Both the position numbers and the translations under genes were made by a program. A stretch of DNA of 64,000 bases, from assembly GCA_039208375.1 (NCBI GenBank), contig JBCCRC010000004.1, forward strand, positions 14,832-78,831, written 5' to 3'. This document shows positions 1 through 7,528 of this stretch, one piece after another. The DNA is from JANQPC01 sp039208375 (GTDB taxonomy: Bacteria; Pseudomonadota; Alphaproteobacteria; Rhodobacterales; Rhodobacteraceae). How positions within the stretch are numbered: position 1 is the first letter of the stretch; each line of letters starts with the position of its first letter. The notes under the pieces are model-generated. The model was not told where the DNA came from. It did not search any database and saw only the letters and a list, made by a program, of their open reading frames with translations.

Positions 1-420
1 CGGAAGGCCGGGATCGACTGCGGCGAACTTCGTCAAATGTGCATGGCGCATCCGCTCGATCGCAGCGCGGGCGCGGTTCAGTAGCGCAGTATCGTCGAGG
101 AGCGCGGTAGAGAGCAGTTTCTCAAGGTCAGAGCGTTGCGCGGGATCAAAATGCACGCCCCGTTGATCGAGCAGCAGGCCCATCGGCGGCTCGCCGTCGC
201 GGCCCGGGAAGAGCGAGCGCAGAAAGGCATCTTCGACCCGCAGAATGGGCGCATCGCGCCGTTCGGCCACTGCTTCGCCCCGCGGCGCCGTGGGGCTTTG
301 GCCCCAGACGCCGACCCAGTCGCCCGGCCCTGGCGCACCGATGGTGACATTCCATCCGGCCAGTTCAAGGATCCGCCGGGTGCGTTTTTGCGTCAGAAAC
401 CCGCCGTTATAGACGAATAG
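1..420 (-). CDS. kpsC: KpsC-like capsule polysaccharide export/Kdo transferase, N-terminal part
   Basis: The 140 readable codons contain the landmarks of the KpsC N-terminus: LFVYNGGFLTQ, VGVWGQSPTAPRGEA, LRVEDAFLRS and GVHFDP. In the family this part is a GT99-type beta-Kdo transferase that helps build the poly-Kdo linker on which group 2-type capsules are exported, at the inner face of the cytoplasmic membrane. The gene runs off the left edge, so the second transferase module is not seen. It follows a kpsS > export lipoprotein pair and is probably the third gene of that operon. Oddity: no ATG, GTG or TTG lies in this frame upstream. The nearest ATG, at 449, is out of frame by one base, and a perfect hairpin lies between it and the first conserved codon. 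The real start is therefore unknown, or the gene has a frameshift. Family is clear; start is not. Confidence 0.75.
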
Positions 421-446
421 CCGCCGGGGAGAGCCCTCCCCGGCGG
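421..446 (-). terminator. perfect 11-bp GC hairpin at the wza-like/kpsC junction
   Basis: CCGCCGGGGAG and CTCCCCGGCGG pair perfectly around a 4-base loop. It sits 26 bases past the stop of the export lipoprotein gene and touches the first conserved codon of kpsC. No T-run follows, so it may slow transcription or attenuate kpsC rather than end transcription. Confidence 0.5.
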
Positions 447-472
447 CATGTTTCGTGCCCTCAGGCGCGTCG

Positions 473-1603
473 TCACTCGTTGACGAGGTTATCGATGGTA
501 TTCGCTGTGTTAAGCGGCCCGACGATGGCAGAGAGGACTTTGGTGAACTGGGTGTAGGGTGCCTCGGTAACATAGACCGTGTCCTCATCCCGAATTTCGA
601 ATTCACGCGCCACGAAAAGCCCGTTGGGGCCCGTCAGGTCAAGCACGTAAGCAACTTGCTGATCGCCTGTGACATCGCGGCCCAACACCGTTTCGGCCAC
701 CGCTTCTTCCTCGGTCCGCAACACGAATACGCCGGTGGGGTCGGCGAGGTTGGAGTTTAGGCCGCCAACCGTTGCGATCGCTTCAACGGCGGTAATCGTC
801 TGGGTTTCAAATGGCACGCGGCTTTGTGCGCCCGTGGCTCCGAGCGCTGTGAAGGAGCGCGTGTCTTCTTCCACAAGCACGCGGTCGCCGCCTCTGAGCG
901 CGATGTCGAGGCGGGGATCTTCGTACAGGTCATCGAGCCAGATTGTGCCGGTATGACCGCCGCGGATCACGGTAACCTGTGCGATCTCGGGCGGGATTGT
1001 CACACCACCCGCCTGCGCGAGCATTGCAGTGAGCGTGCGGGTGGGCCGTTCGATGGGGTAAACGCCCTGGCCACCCACGCCGCCGATCAGCGAAACGGTG
1101 GCGCCGTCGCCCGCGGCACGCTGCACGATCACTTGCGGATCGGGCGTTTGCGCGCTGAGCTTTTCGGTGATGATTCGGCGGATCGCTTCGGGCGTGTTGC
1201 CCGCCGCCTTGATGCGCCCAGCATAGGGCACGAAGATGAAGCCGTCGCCATCCACCTGCACCTCTGTCAGCGACGTGGCGTTTGAGCCGGCGGTGGCGAG
1301 AAGGCCGTCATCGACGTTTTCCCAGATCGTCAGACCAAGCGTATCGCCAGGGCGGATAGTGTCGGAACCGACGATCCCGGCGCTGAGGAAGCCCTCGCCA
1401 AAGCCGAGGCTCGGCTCCAGGCGCGTGGCCTGTGCGACGCGGTCATTGACTTCGATCACGAGGGTTTCGCCGTCGCGCATCTCGGAGCCGGAAAAGATTT
1501 CGGATTTCGTCGGGCCGGAGCGGGGAAGCCCGCAGCCTGCAAGCACGGCGAATACCGCAACAGCGGCCGCCGGGCGCGCCCGGTGGAGTTTCGTAAAGTT
1601 CAC
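473..1603 (-). CDS. capsule/polysaccharide export outer-membrane lipoprotein (Wza/KpsD family)
   Basis: 376 residues. The N-terminus has a signal peptide ending in a lipobox LAGC (Cys24), so it should be lipidated and placed in the outer membrane. A polysaccharide-export (Poly_export) domain follows at about residues 80-170 (RPGDTLGLTIWENVDD, VDGDGFIFVPYAGRIKAAG), then repeated SLBB-like segments (VSLIGGVGGQGVYPIERPTRTL, and a second one around FETQTITAVEAIATVGGL). In the family these proteins form the periplasm-spanning export channel for capsule. It lies 80 bases after kpsS and just before kpsC on the same strand, which fits one capsule-export operon. Length is normal for the family. Whether the channel is better called KpsD or Wza cannot be settled from this window, because the ABC exporter genes are not here. 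Confidence 0.88.
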   Translation of the reverse strand: MNFTKLHRARPAAAVAVFAVLAGCGLPRSGPTKSEIFSGSEMRDGETLVIEVNDRVAQATRLEPSLGFGEGFLSAGIVGSDTIRPGDTLGLTIWENVDDGLLATAGSNATSLTEVQVDGDGFIFVPYAGRIKAAGNTPEAIRRIITEKLSAQTPDPQVIVQRAAGDGATVSLIGGVGGQGVYPIERPTRTLTAMLAQAGGVTIPPEIAQVTVIRGGHTGTIWLDDLYEDPRLDIALRGGDRVLVEEDTRSFTALGATGAQSRVPFETQTITAVEAIATVGGLNSNLADPTGVFVLRTEEEAVAETVLGRDVTGDQQVAYVLDLTGPNGLFVAREFEIRDEDTVYVTEAPYTQFTKVLSAIVGPLNTANTIDNLVNE

Positions 1604-1683
1604 TGCTCGGTCTCCTAGACCTGATTATTATGCCTGCCTTTGGCGCAAAGCTAACCGAGCAAGGGGGGCAAGGGAAGTTTTTC

Positions 1684-2988
1684 CTATCCGCTGCGGGAAG
1701 TTGCGAGGCGCAGGTGTTGCCCTGGCGCCGCGCTTGGCGGAAAAAACCGCGCGTAGCGGCTTTCGTCTGCCAGCATGAAATCCACAACCCGTCGATAAAC
1801 CTGGCGCCGGCCGCGGGCAGAGTAGAAGCCCCCTGGCACCTGGGAGGTTTCCAGCAGGAATTGGCGGAATGTCGCGTAGGCGGCGCGGTCGGGCGGCGTT
1901 GGGTTGGCAAAAAACGCCGCGATCGGCTGGTTCGACGTTAGCTCTGGTTTGGCGTAGACTGCGGCCCCGAATGCGCGCACCGGCAGGCCGCGCCAGAGTG
2001 CTTGCTGCGCGGCAGTGGAATTGACGGTAACGGCAGAGCGCGCCGGATCGAGCAGCCCGGCAAGCTTGCCACCGCGTACGTAGTGCACTCTGTCACTTAC
2101 GCCTGCGGCGCTGGCCAGTCGCGCAATCAGGCGGCGTTGGGGCACGCGCCCATCTTCCAGCGGGTGTGCCTTCATGACGAGGTGATGGTGTGCAGGGGCC
2201 CCCTCGGCAAATCCGTTGATAACATGCGCGAGGAAGGCCTCGCTTGTGGGGAAGGGTCCGTGGTGCCGGAAGCTTGCATCGTGATCGAGTTGCAGCAGCA
2301 CCAGGTGATAGGGGAAGCCGCCCCGTTTGATGCGGCGGGTCGCTGCGGCACGGGCCGCCCGATGTGCGGGCATCAGAGCGAGCCGGCGCAGATAGAGGCG
2401 AAACTCCTGAGTCACTGAGACACCCCGATGCGGCGCCACCCTTGCATTGCGGCGCCCGCCGGCCAGAACGCAGGCATGGTAGAGCGCCCCGTAGACGATG
2501 TGCTGGCGCATTTCGCCCCAGTGGTCCGGTGCTTCCAAATGATCGGGAAGGCCGCGTTCCAGCGCTTGCGCGATGTCATCCGTGCCAAGGTGCATGAGCG
2601 GGGAATGGCCGTTCGCGCCGTCGCGCTCATAGGTGATCCACCATGGGCGCAGATAGCCTTCCTCAAAAACATGGATCCTAAGCCCCGCGGCGCGCGCGAT
2701 GGCGAGGGCAGCGGCTTGGAGCGGCTTGGTGTCGCCGTAAAGCACCACATCTGTGACATCATGTGTGGAAACGGCTTGGCGGATTGCCGCTGGCCACGCG
2801 TCAATTGCGCCCTGAAATGCGGTATAGCTGCTGCGTTCCGGCCAGAATACTCGGTCGCCCAGCGTTGTGCCGATTCGGTGTACCCGGGCGCCGGAAGCCC
2901 GAAGGTGCCGGGCGAGACCCCAGAAAAACGGGCCATGGGGGCCCTGCAGCAACAGAAAGCTGCGGATGGTTTCGCCGGTCCCTGCCAT
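1684..2988 (-). CDS. kpsS: KpsS-like capsule polysaccharide synthesis/export protein
   Basis: 434 residues from the ATG at 2988. The frame stays open up to 3135, but that would run into the divergent ribE start, while AAGGG lies about 10 bases before the ATG at 2988. The protein begins RSFLLLQGPHGPFFWGLARHL and contains VVLYGDTKPLQAAALAIARAAG, VFEEGYLRPWWITYE, LLQLDHDASFRHHGPF, LVMKAHPLEDGR and TVNSTAAQQALWRGLPV, which are hallmarks of the capsule synthesis family PF05159. In group 2-type capsule systems KpsS adds the first beta-Kdo to the lipid acceptor, and KpsC extends it. It is the first gene of the minus-strand capsule operon. A phospholipid/Kdo role is inferred from the family, not shown here. 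Confidence 0.88.
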   Translation of the reverse strand: MAGTGETIRSFLLLQGPHGPFFWGLARHLRASGARVHRIGTTLGDRVFWPERSSYTAFQGAIDAWPAAIRQAVSTHDVTDVVLYGDTKPLQAAALAIARAAGLRIHVFEEGYLRPWWITYERDGANGHSPLMHLGTDDIAQALERGLPDHLEAPDHWGEMRQHIVYGALYHACVLAGGRRNARVAPHRGVSVTQEFRLYLRRLALMPAHRAARAAATRRIKRGGFPYHLVLLQLDHDASFRHHGPFPTSEAFLAHVINGFAEGAPAHHHLVMKAHPLEDGRVPQRRLIARLASAAGVSDRVHYVRGGKLAGLLDPARSAVTVNSTAAQQALWRGLPVRAFGAAVYAKPELTSNQPIAAFFANPTPPDRAAYATFRQFLLETSQVPGGFYSARGRRQVYRRVVDFMLADESRYARFFPPSAAPGQHLRLATSRSG

Positions 2989-3115
2989 CTGGCGCTGCCC
3001 TTTGGCCGTTTGGCGCGGAGACTGCCCGTTGCGGCGCGCTCTGTCACGCGATTCGCGCGCTTGCCCTCTCGCAGGCGCGCCACTACGACGGAGGTGCACC
3101 AACAAGGTTAAGGCG

Positions 3116-3712
3116 ATGTTCACCGGAATTGTCACCGATATCGGGCGGATCCTGGATCTGCGTCAGGCGGGCGACCTGCACGCGAAGATCGCTACAGGCT
3201 ATGATGTTGCGGGCATCGATATCGGTGCTTCGATCGCCTGTAACGGCGTGTGCCTGACGGTGACGGGGCTGGGGGAGGCGCCGGAGCCTTGGTTTTCGGT
3301 CGATATCTCCGCTGAGACCGTTTCGAAATCAAACATTGGCGCCTGGGCGGTGGACGCGTGCGTGAACCTCGAGCGCGCGCTTAAGGTGGGCGACGAGTTG
3401 GGCGGCCATATCGTTTCGGGCCACGTGGATGGCGTTGCCGAGGTGGTGGCCATGGCGGATGATGGTGAAAGCACCAGGATCACGTTTTGCGCGCCGGCAG
3501 ATCTGGCGCGATTCATTGCGCCCAAGGGATCGGTGGCGTTGAACGGAACATCGCTGACAGTAAACGAAGTTGAAGGCGCAACCTTCGGGGTGAATCTCAT
3601 CCCCCATACCAAAACCGTCACCACCTGGGCAGATACGGCGGAGGGGGATCTCATCAACCTGGAGATCGATACGCTGGCGCGTTACGTGGCGCGGCTGGCG
3701 GAGGCGGGATGA
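3116..3712 (+). CDS. ribE: riboflavin synthase, alpha chain
   Basis: 198 residues from ATG 3116 (MFTGIVTDIGRI, the invariant family start); an AAGG-like Shine-Dalgarno lies just upstream. Two tandem lumazine-binding repeats are visible: MFTGIVTDIG/ACNGVCLTVTGLG in the N-half and GHIVSGHVDGVAEV/ALNGTSLTVNEVEG in the C-half. It dismutates two 6,7-dimethyl-8-ribityllumazines to riboflavin, the last step after RibH, whose gene lies 5.5 kb downstream. The next gene starts inside its stop (ATGA at 3709), so the two are translationally coupled. It is divergent from kpsS, with a 127-base gap that must hold both promoters. Confidence 0.97.
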   Translation: MFTGIVTDIGRILDLRQAGDLHAKIATGYDVAGIDIGASIACNGVCLTVTGLGEAPEPWFSVDISAETVSKSNIGAWAVDACVNLERALKVGDELGGHIVSGHVDGVAEVVAMADDGESTRITFCAPADLARFIAPKGSVALNGTSLTVNEVEGATFGVNLIPHTKTVTTWADTAEGDLINLEIDTLARYVARLAEAG

Positions 3713-4269
3713 GCGGGATCGGCCACAACAAGGGCCCAACGATGGAGCCGGGTGGGGCCTGGCGTCGCTATGCCTGGCGCCGCTCGCGCGAGGAGCTTCT
3801 GCCGAAACTCCCATTGGAGATCGTGCGCCTGCGCGTGCGCCGGGCCCGCGAGCTTGGGCTTGATTACAAAACCTATGCGGGGGTGCGCGCGGCCACGGGG
3901 CGCGATCTGGTGGCGTTTCTCTTTTCATCGAACGCCCTTCGCGCGATGCGCGAAACTGCGGATCTGCCGCAGGACGTGGCCGCGAAACTCGGCGCTTTGG
4001 CGCGCTGCGAGAAGATTGCTTTTGCCCAGCCGCCGGTGGATCCGGCGCGGCTTGGTGCCCATGAGTTGATCGATTTCGCCGCTCGCGCGCCGGGGCTTTC
4101 GCAAAGCTGGAGCGATGTGCGCCGCAGGGTGCTTTCGGTGACCGCCGAACGCGGGCTTCCCACGGATGCGGTTCTGGTGATCGGCGACACAGCGCTGGAG
4201 CGCGAGTGGCGGGAGGCCGGGCGGCTTGCCGGGTTTCTGCCGTCGGAGCGGTATTTCAAAGCAGGTTAG
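3709..4269 (+). CDS. conserved hypothetical protein (MSGIGHNKGP type)
   Basis: 186 residues, rich in Arg and Ala. It begins MSGIGHNKGPTM, an N-terminal motif I recognise from uncharacterised Rhodobacteraceae proteins, then has a basic segment (RRYAWRRSREELLPKLPLEIVRLR cut here into pieces: RRYAWRRSREELL, PLEIVRLRVRRAREL) and a mostly helical body. No membrane segment, signal peptide or metal motif is visible. It overlaps the ribE stop by 4 bases (ATGA), which suggests co-expression with riboflavin synthase. The region after it opens the arsenic cassette. No function can be assigned. Confidence 0.75.
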   Translation: MSGIGHNKGPTMEPGGAWRRYAWRRSREELLPKLPLEIVRLRVRRARELGLDYKTYAGVRAATGRDLVAFLFSSNALRAMRETADLPQDVAAKLGALARCEKIAFAQPPVDPARLGAHELIDFAARAPGLSQSWSDVRRRVLSVTAERGLPTDAVLVIGDTALEREWREAGRLAGFLPSERYFKAG

Positions 4270-4292
4270 GTGCGGGCGAGGCCACAACTTTC

Positions 4293-4331
4293 TTGTTCAA
4301 TCATGAATTTTTCATTATTCCATGAAATATG
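4293..4331 (+). promoter_or_regulatory. arsR promoter with ArsR-type operator; predicted leaderless start
   Basis: A sigma70-like promoter TTGTTC (4293-4298), 17-base spacer, TATTCC (4316-4321) places transcription start at about 4328, directly at the ATG at 4329. The palindrome TTCAT-N6-ATGAA (4311-4326) overlaps the -10 box, and a second one, ATGAA-TTT-TTCAT (4303-4315), overlaps it in turn. TTCA-N-TGAA dyads are typical ArsR operators. No Shine-Dalgarno precedes the ATG, in agreement with a leaderless message. Inference from sequence only. Confidence 0.65.
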
Positions 4332-5183
4332 GAATCAATACTGATCGATCGCCTCACCGCCCTCGGCCACCCACAGCGCATGGCCGTCTTCCGCCTGTTG
4401 ATGCGCCGCTACCCGGATGCGGTGCCGGCGGGCGAAATCGCCGGGGCCCTCGGGCAAAAGGCCTCCACCATGTCCGTCTACCTCGCGGCGCTTACGCGGG
4501 CGGGTCTGATTTCACGCCAGCGTAGCGCAACCTCGCTACGCTACCGCATAGACCTCGATGCGGTGCGCGATCTCAGCGCTTCGCTTCTGATCGATTGCTG
4601 CCGGGGCCGGCCCGATCTGTGCCCACCCGATCTTTTTTTGCCAGGGGTTCTGCCCGATACCGAGGGAGATCATTCGATGAGTGACGGAAAGCTGAACGTA
4701 CTTTTCATTTGCACGGGCAATTCCGCCCGCTCGGTCTTTGCCGAAGCGGTCTTGCGCAACGAGGGCGCGACGCGCTTCAACGCGTTTTCCGCCGGCACCC
4801 GCCCGCAATCCGAGCTCAATCCGTTTGCGGTGGAAATGCTGAAGGAAAAAGGGCACGATATCAGCCTCTTGCGCGCCAAGAACGTGGAAGAATTTCAGGG
4901 GCCGGACGCGCCGCAACTTGATTTCGTCTTCACGGTGTGTGACCGGGCGGCGAATGAGGAATGCCCGGCCTGGCCCGGCCAGCCCGTGACGGCACATTGG
5001 GGCGTGCCCGATCCAGTGAAGGCCGAGGGCACGGATGCCGAAAAGCGCCTGGCCTTCCAGCAGGCTTATGGGCTTTTGCGGAACCGGATTTTGGGGTTTG
5101 CCGCACTACCGCTGGAAACGCTTGATCGCGTAGCTCGGCAGGTTGCGGTGGACGATATCGCCGGCCTCGAGGGGGCCCGATGA
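4329..5183 (+). CDS. fused ArsR-family repressor and arsenate reductase (ArsC, LMW-phosphatase type)
   Basis: 284 residues with two domains. Residues 1-100 form an ArsR winged helix: LTALGHPQRMAVFRLLM, then the recognition segment QKASTMSVYLAALTRAGLI, then the cysteine cluster Cys90, Cys91, Cys98. This resembles the C-terminal As(III) site of Acidithiobacillus-type ArsR (CC plus a third Cys). Residues 117-275 are a low-molecular-weight-phosphatase-type ArsC with the P-loop CTGNSARS (Cys128-Arg134) and the acid-loop region GVPDP. The repressor senses arsenite; the reductase turns arsenate into arsenite. An in-frame ATG at 4677 (Met117), preceded by GGGAGA, could also give free ArsC. The stop overlaps the GAPDH start (ATGA). 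Both active sites look intact. Confidence 0.9.
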   Translation: MESILIDRLTALGHPQRMAVFRLLMRRYPDAVPAGEIAGALGQKASTMSVYLAALTRAGLISRQRSATSLRYRIDLDAVRDLSASLLIDCCRGRPDLCPPDLFLPGVLPDTEGDHSMSDGKLNVLFICTGNSARSVFAEAVLRNEGATRFNAFSAGTRPQSELNPFAVEMLKEKGHDISLLRAKNVEEFQGPDAPQLDFVFTVCDRAANEECPAWPGQPVTAHWGVPDPVKAEGTDAEKRLAFQQAYGLLRNRILGFAALPLETLDRVARQVAVDDIAGLEGAR

Positions 5184-6178
5184 CGCGCTACGCGTTGAAT
5201 GGGCTCGGCCGCATCGGTAAGCTCGCCCTGCGCCCGTTGCTGGAGCGGGGGGCGGAGATCGCCTTTCTAAATGACGCCGTTGGCGATCCGGCGATGCATG
5301 CGCATCTTCTTGAATTCGATACGGTGCATGGGCGCTGGCGCGCACAGTTCGCAGCCGATGAGAAAAGTATCACGGTGGATGGCACCCGGCTGCCGGTAAC
5401 ATCCACGCGTTCGCTCGCCGATCTGCCACTCGACGGTGTGGATGTGGTGATCGACTGCACCGGCGCGTTCAAGACCGAGGCCAAGCTGGCCCCCTACTTC
5501 GAGGCGGGTGTGAAGAAGGTGGTCGTTTCTGCCCCGGTCAGGGAGCCGTCGGCGGCCAATATCGTCTACGGTGTGAACGACGGGATCTTCGACCCCGCCG
5601 AGCACCGGATTGTGACGGCCGCCAGCTGCACCACAAACTGCTTGGCGCCGGTGGTTAAGGTGATCCATGAAGGGATTGGGATCGTGCACGGCTCAATCAC
5701 CACGATCCACGACGTGACGAACACACAAACCATCGTGGACCGCCCCGCGAAAGACCTTCGCCGCGCACGCTCTGCCCTGAACTCGTTGATCCCCACGACC
5801 ACCGGTTCGGCCACCGCGATCACGCTGATCTACCCCGAACTGACGGGCAAGCTAAACGGCCATGCCGTGCGCGTGCCGCTTCTGAACGCCTCACTGACCG
5901 ATTGCGTGTTCGAAGTGGCGCGGGAGACGAGCGCGGAGGAGGTGAACGCGCTTTTTGCCGCCGCCGCAAAGGACGATCTGAAGGGCATTCTGGGTTATGA
6001 GGAGCGCCCGCTCGTTTCCACCGATTACACGAACGACCCGCGCTCTTCTATCATCGATGCTCCTTCGACCATGGTTGTGAACGGCACCCAGGTGAAGGTC
6101 TACGCGTGGTATGACAATGAATGGGGCTATGCGCATCGGCTGGTGGACGTTGCGCTAATGGTAGGGGCTTCGGTGTGA
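5180..6178 (+). CDS. arsenic-cassette glyceraldehyde-3-phosphate dehydrogenase
   Basis: 332 residues, type I GAPDH: NAD-binding start YALNGLGRIGKLALR, catalytic cysteine in AASCTTNCLAP (Cys150), and the C-terminal WYDNEWGYAHRLVD. The gene sits between the ArsR-ArsC fusion (4-base overlap) and arsJ (GTGA overlap), and is not next to pgk or tkt. In this known arrangement the enzyme uses arsenate in place of phosphate to form 1-arseno-3-phosphoglycerate, which ArsJ then exports; the product breaks down outside the cell to release arsenate. The housekeeping GAPDH must therefore be elsewhere. The assignment to arsenate detoxification rests on context; the enzyme fold itself is certain. Confidence 0.93.
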   Translation: MTRYALNGLGRIGKLALRPLLERGAEIAFLNDAVGDPAMHAHLLEFDTVHGRWRAQFAADEKSITVDGTRLPVTSTRSLADLPLDGVDVVIDCTGAFKTEAKLAPYFEAGVKKVVVSAPVREPSAANIVYGVNDGIFDPAEHRIVTAASCTTNCLAPVVKVIHEGIGIVHGSITTIHDVTNTQTIVDRPAKDLRRARSALNSLIPTTTGSATAITLIYPELTGKLNGHAVRVPLLNASLTDCVFEVARETSAEEVNALFAAAAKDDLKGILGYEERPLVSTDYTNDPRSSIIDAPSTMVVNGTQVKVYAWYDNEWGYAHRLVDVALMVGASV

Positions 6179-7452
6179 GCCGCGCCGCTGGCGAGAGGCC
6201 GGAGGGGCTGGCCGCCTATATCTCGGTTACGGCGGCCTATTGGGCCTTCATGCTCACCGATGGCGCGCTCAGGATGTTGGTGCTGCTGCACTTTCATACG
6301 CTGGGCTTTTCGCCGGTGCAGCTTGCCTACCTGTTCGTGCTCTACGAAATCGCGGGCGTGGTGACGAACCTCTCGGCGGGGTGGATCGCGGCGCGCTTCG
6401 GGCTGACCTCAACGCTTTACGCCGGGCTCGCGCTTCAGATCGTGGCCCTTCTGGCCCTGGCGCAGCTTGATCCGGGCTGGGCCGTGGGCGCCTCGGTCGC
6501 TTATGTGATGGCGGTGCAGGGCGCGTCTGGCGTGGCGAAGGATCTCGCCAAGATGAGCTCGAAAAGCGCTGTGAAGCTTCTGGCCCCGAAAGAGGGCGAT
6601 GGGCTCTTCCGCTGGGTTGCGCTGCTGACGGGATCGAAAAACGCGGTGAAAGGCGCGGGCTTTCTGATCGGAGCGGTGGCGCTGGGGCTTTTGGGCTTCG
6701 TGCCATCGGTTCTGGGCATGGCGGCGGTGCTGGCGGTGATCCTTGCCGCCGTCCTGATCGGCATGCCCGGCGGGCTGCCCAAGGGCCGGAAGAGCGCGAA
6801 GTTTCGCGAGGTGTTTTCCGACAACCCCAATGTGAACTGGCTGGCCGTGGCGCGCGTGTTCCTCTTCGGCGCGCGGGATGTTTGGTTCGTTGTCGGCATC
6901 CCGATCTACTTCTACGCGGTCCTGTCGGATGGCACGGTGGCGGGCAATCGGGCCGCGTTTTTCACCATCGGCACCTTCATGGCGGTCTGGATCATCCTCT
7001 ACGGTGCAGTGCAGGCCAGCGCGCCGCGCCTCTTGCGCGCTGAGGCGCGGGGGCGGGCGGCGCTTATCGCCGACGCGCGGCGCTGGGTGGGCCTGCTCGT
7101 GGCGGTGCCGGCGGCGCTGGCGGCGGCCGTCTGGGCCGCGGGGGAGCCTGCGGAGTGGCTTACCGCGCTTCTGATCGCGGGGCTTTTGGTGTTCGGCGCA
7201 ATATTCGCGCTGAACTCGGCGCTCCACTCCTACCTTATCCTGGCCTTCACGAAAAACGAGCGCGTTACGATGGATGTTGGCTTTTACTACATGGCCAACG
7301 CAGCGGGCCGGCTGATAGGCACCGTGGGTTCCGGGCTCAGTTACCAAATTGGCGGCGTGGCACTCTGCCTCGCAGTGGCCGCCGTGTTTCTAGGGTTAAG
7401 CTGGCTCGCGGCTGGCCGGTTAAGTGATCAAGACGCGGCGGTCGCGGCCTGA
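6175..7452 (+). CDS. arsJ: organoarsenical (1-arseno-3-phosphoglycerate) efflux MFS permease ArsJ
   Basis: 425 residues. The start is GTG 6175, which overlaps the GAPDH stop as GTGA; an ATG further upstream lies inside GAPDH. The protein is a polytopic MFS permease of about 12 helices with the conserved ArsJ stretches AAYWAFMLTDGALRMLVLL, ELAYLFVLYE-like PVQLAYLFVLYEIAGVVTNL, AVQGASGVAKDLAKMSSKSA (20 residues), LTGSKNAVKGAGFL and NERVTMDVGFYYMANAAGR. ArsJ exports the arsenylated glycerate made by the preceding GAPDH, giving net removal of arsenate. It is the last gene of the arsenic cassette; ribBX follows after 76 bases. Membrane position is cytoplasmic membrane by family. Confidence 0.93.
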   Translation: MSRAAGERPEGLAAYISVTAAYWAFMLTDGALRMLVLLHFHTLGFSPVQLAYLFVLYEIAGVVTNLSAGWIAARFGLTSTLYAGLALQIVALLALAQLDPGWAVGASVAYVMAVQGASGVAKDLAKMSSKSAVKLLAPKEGDGLFRWVALLTGSKNAVKGAGFLIGAVALGLLGFVPSVLGMAAVLAVILAAVLIGMPGGLPKGRKSAKFREVFSDNPNVNWLAVARVFLFGARDVWFVVGIPIYFYAVLSDGTVAGNRAAFFTIGTFMAVWIILYGAVQASAPRLLRAEARGRAALIADARRWVGLLVAVPAALAAAVWAAGEPAEWLTALLIAGLLVFGAIFALNSALHSYLILAFTKNERVTMDVGFYYMANAAGRLIGTVGSGLSYQIGGVALCLAVAAVFLGLSWLAAGRLSDQDAAVAA

Positions 7453-7528
7453 CGCACCGGAAGCCCGCGAAGGGATTTGTAGTTCTCGCTGCCGCGCGCT
7501 ATTTCGCCCCCGACAGCCGGAGCCACGA

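Noticed and set aside
6409..7347. Minus-strand frame of 312 codons
   Set aside because: Antisense of arsJ; composition again reflects reverse reading of membrane helices.
7453..7528. FMN riboswitch upstream of ribBX (or upstream of ribE)
   Set aside because: The leaders are too short and show none of the conserved FMN-aptamer strings (AGGGGGGTG or CCGAC-type blocks).
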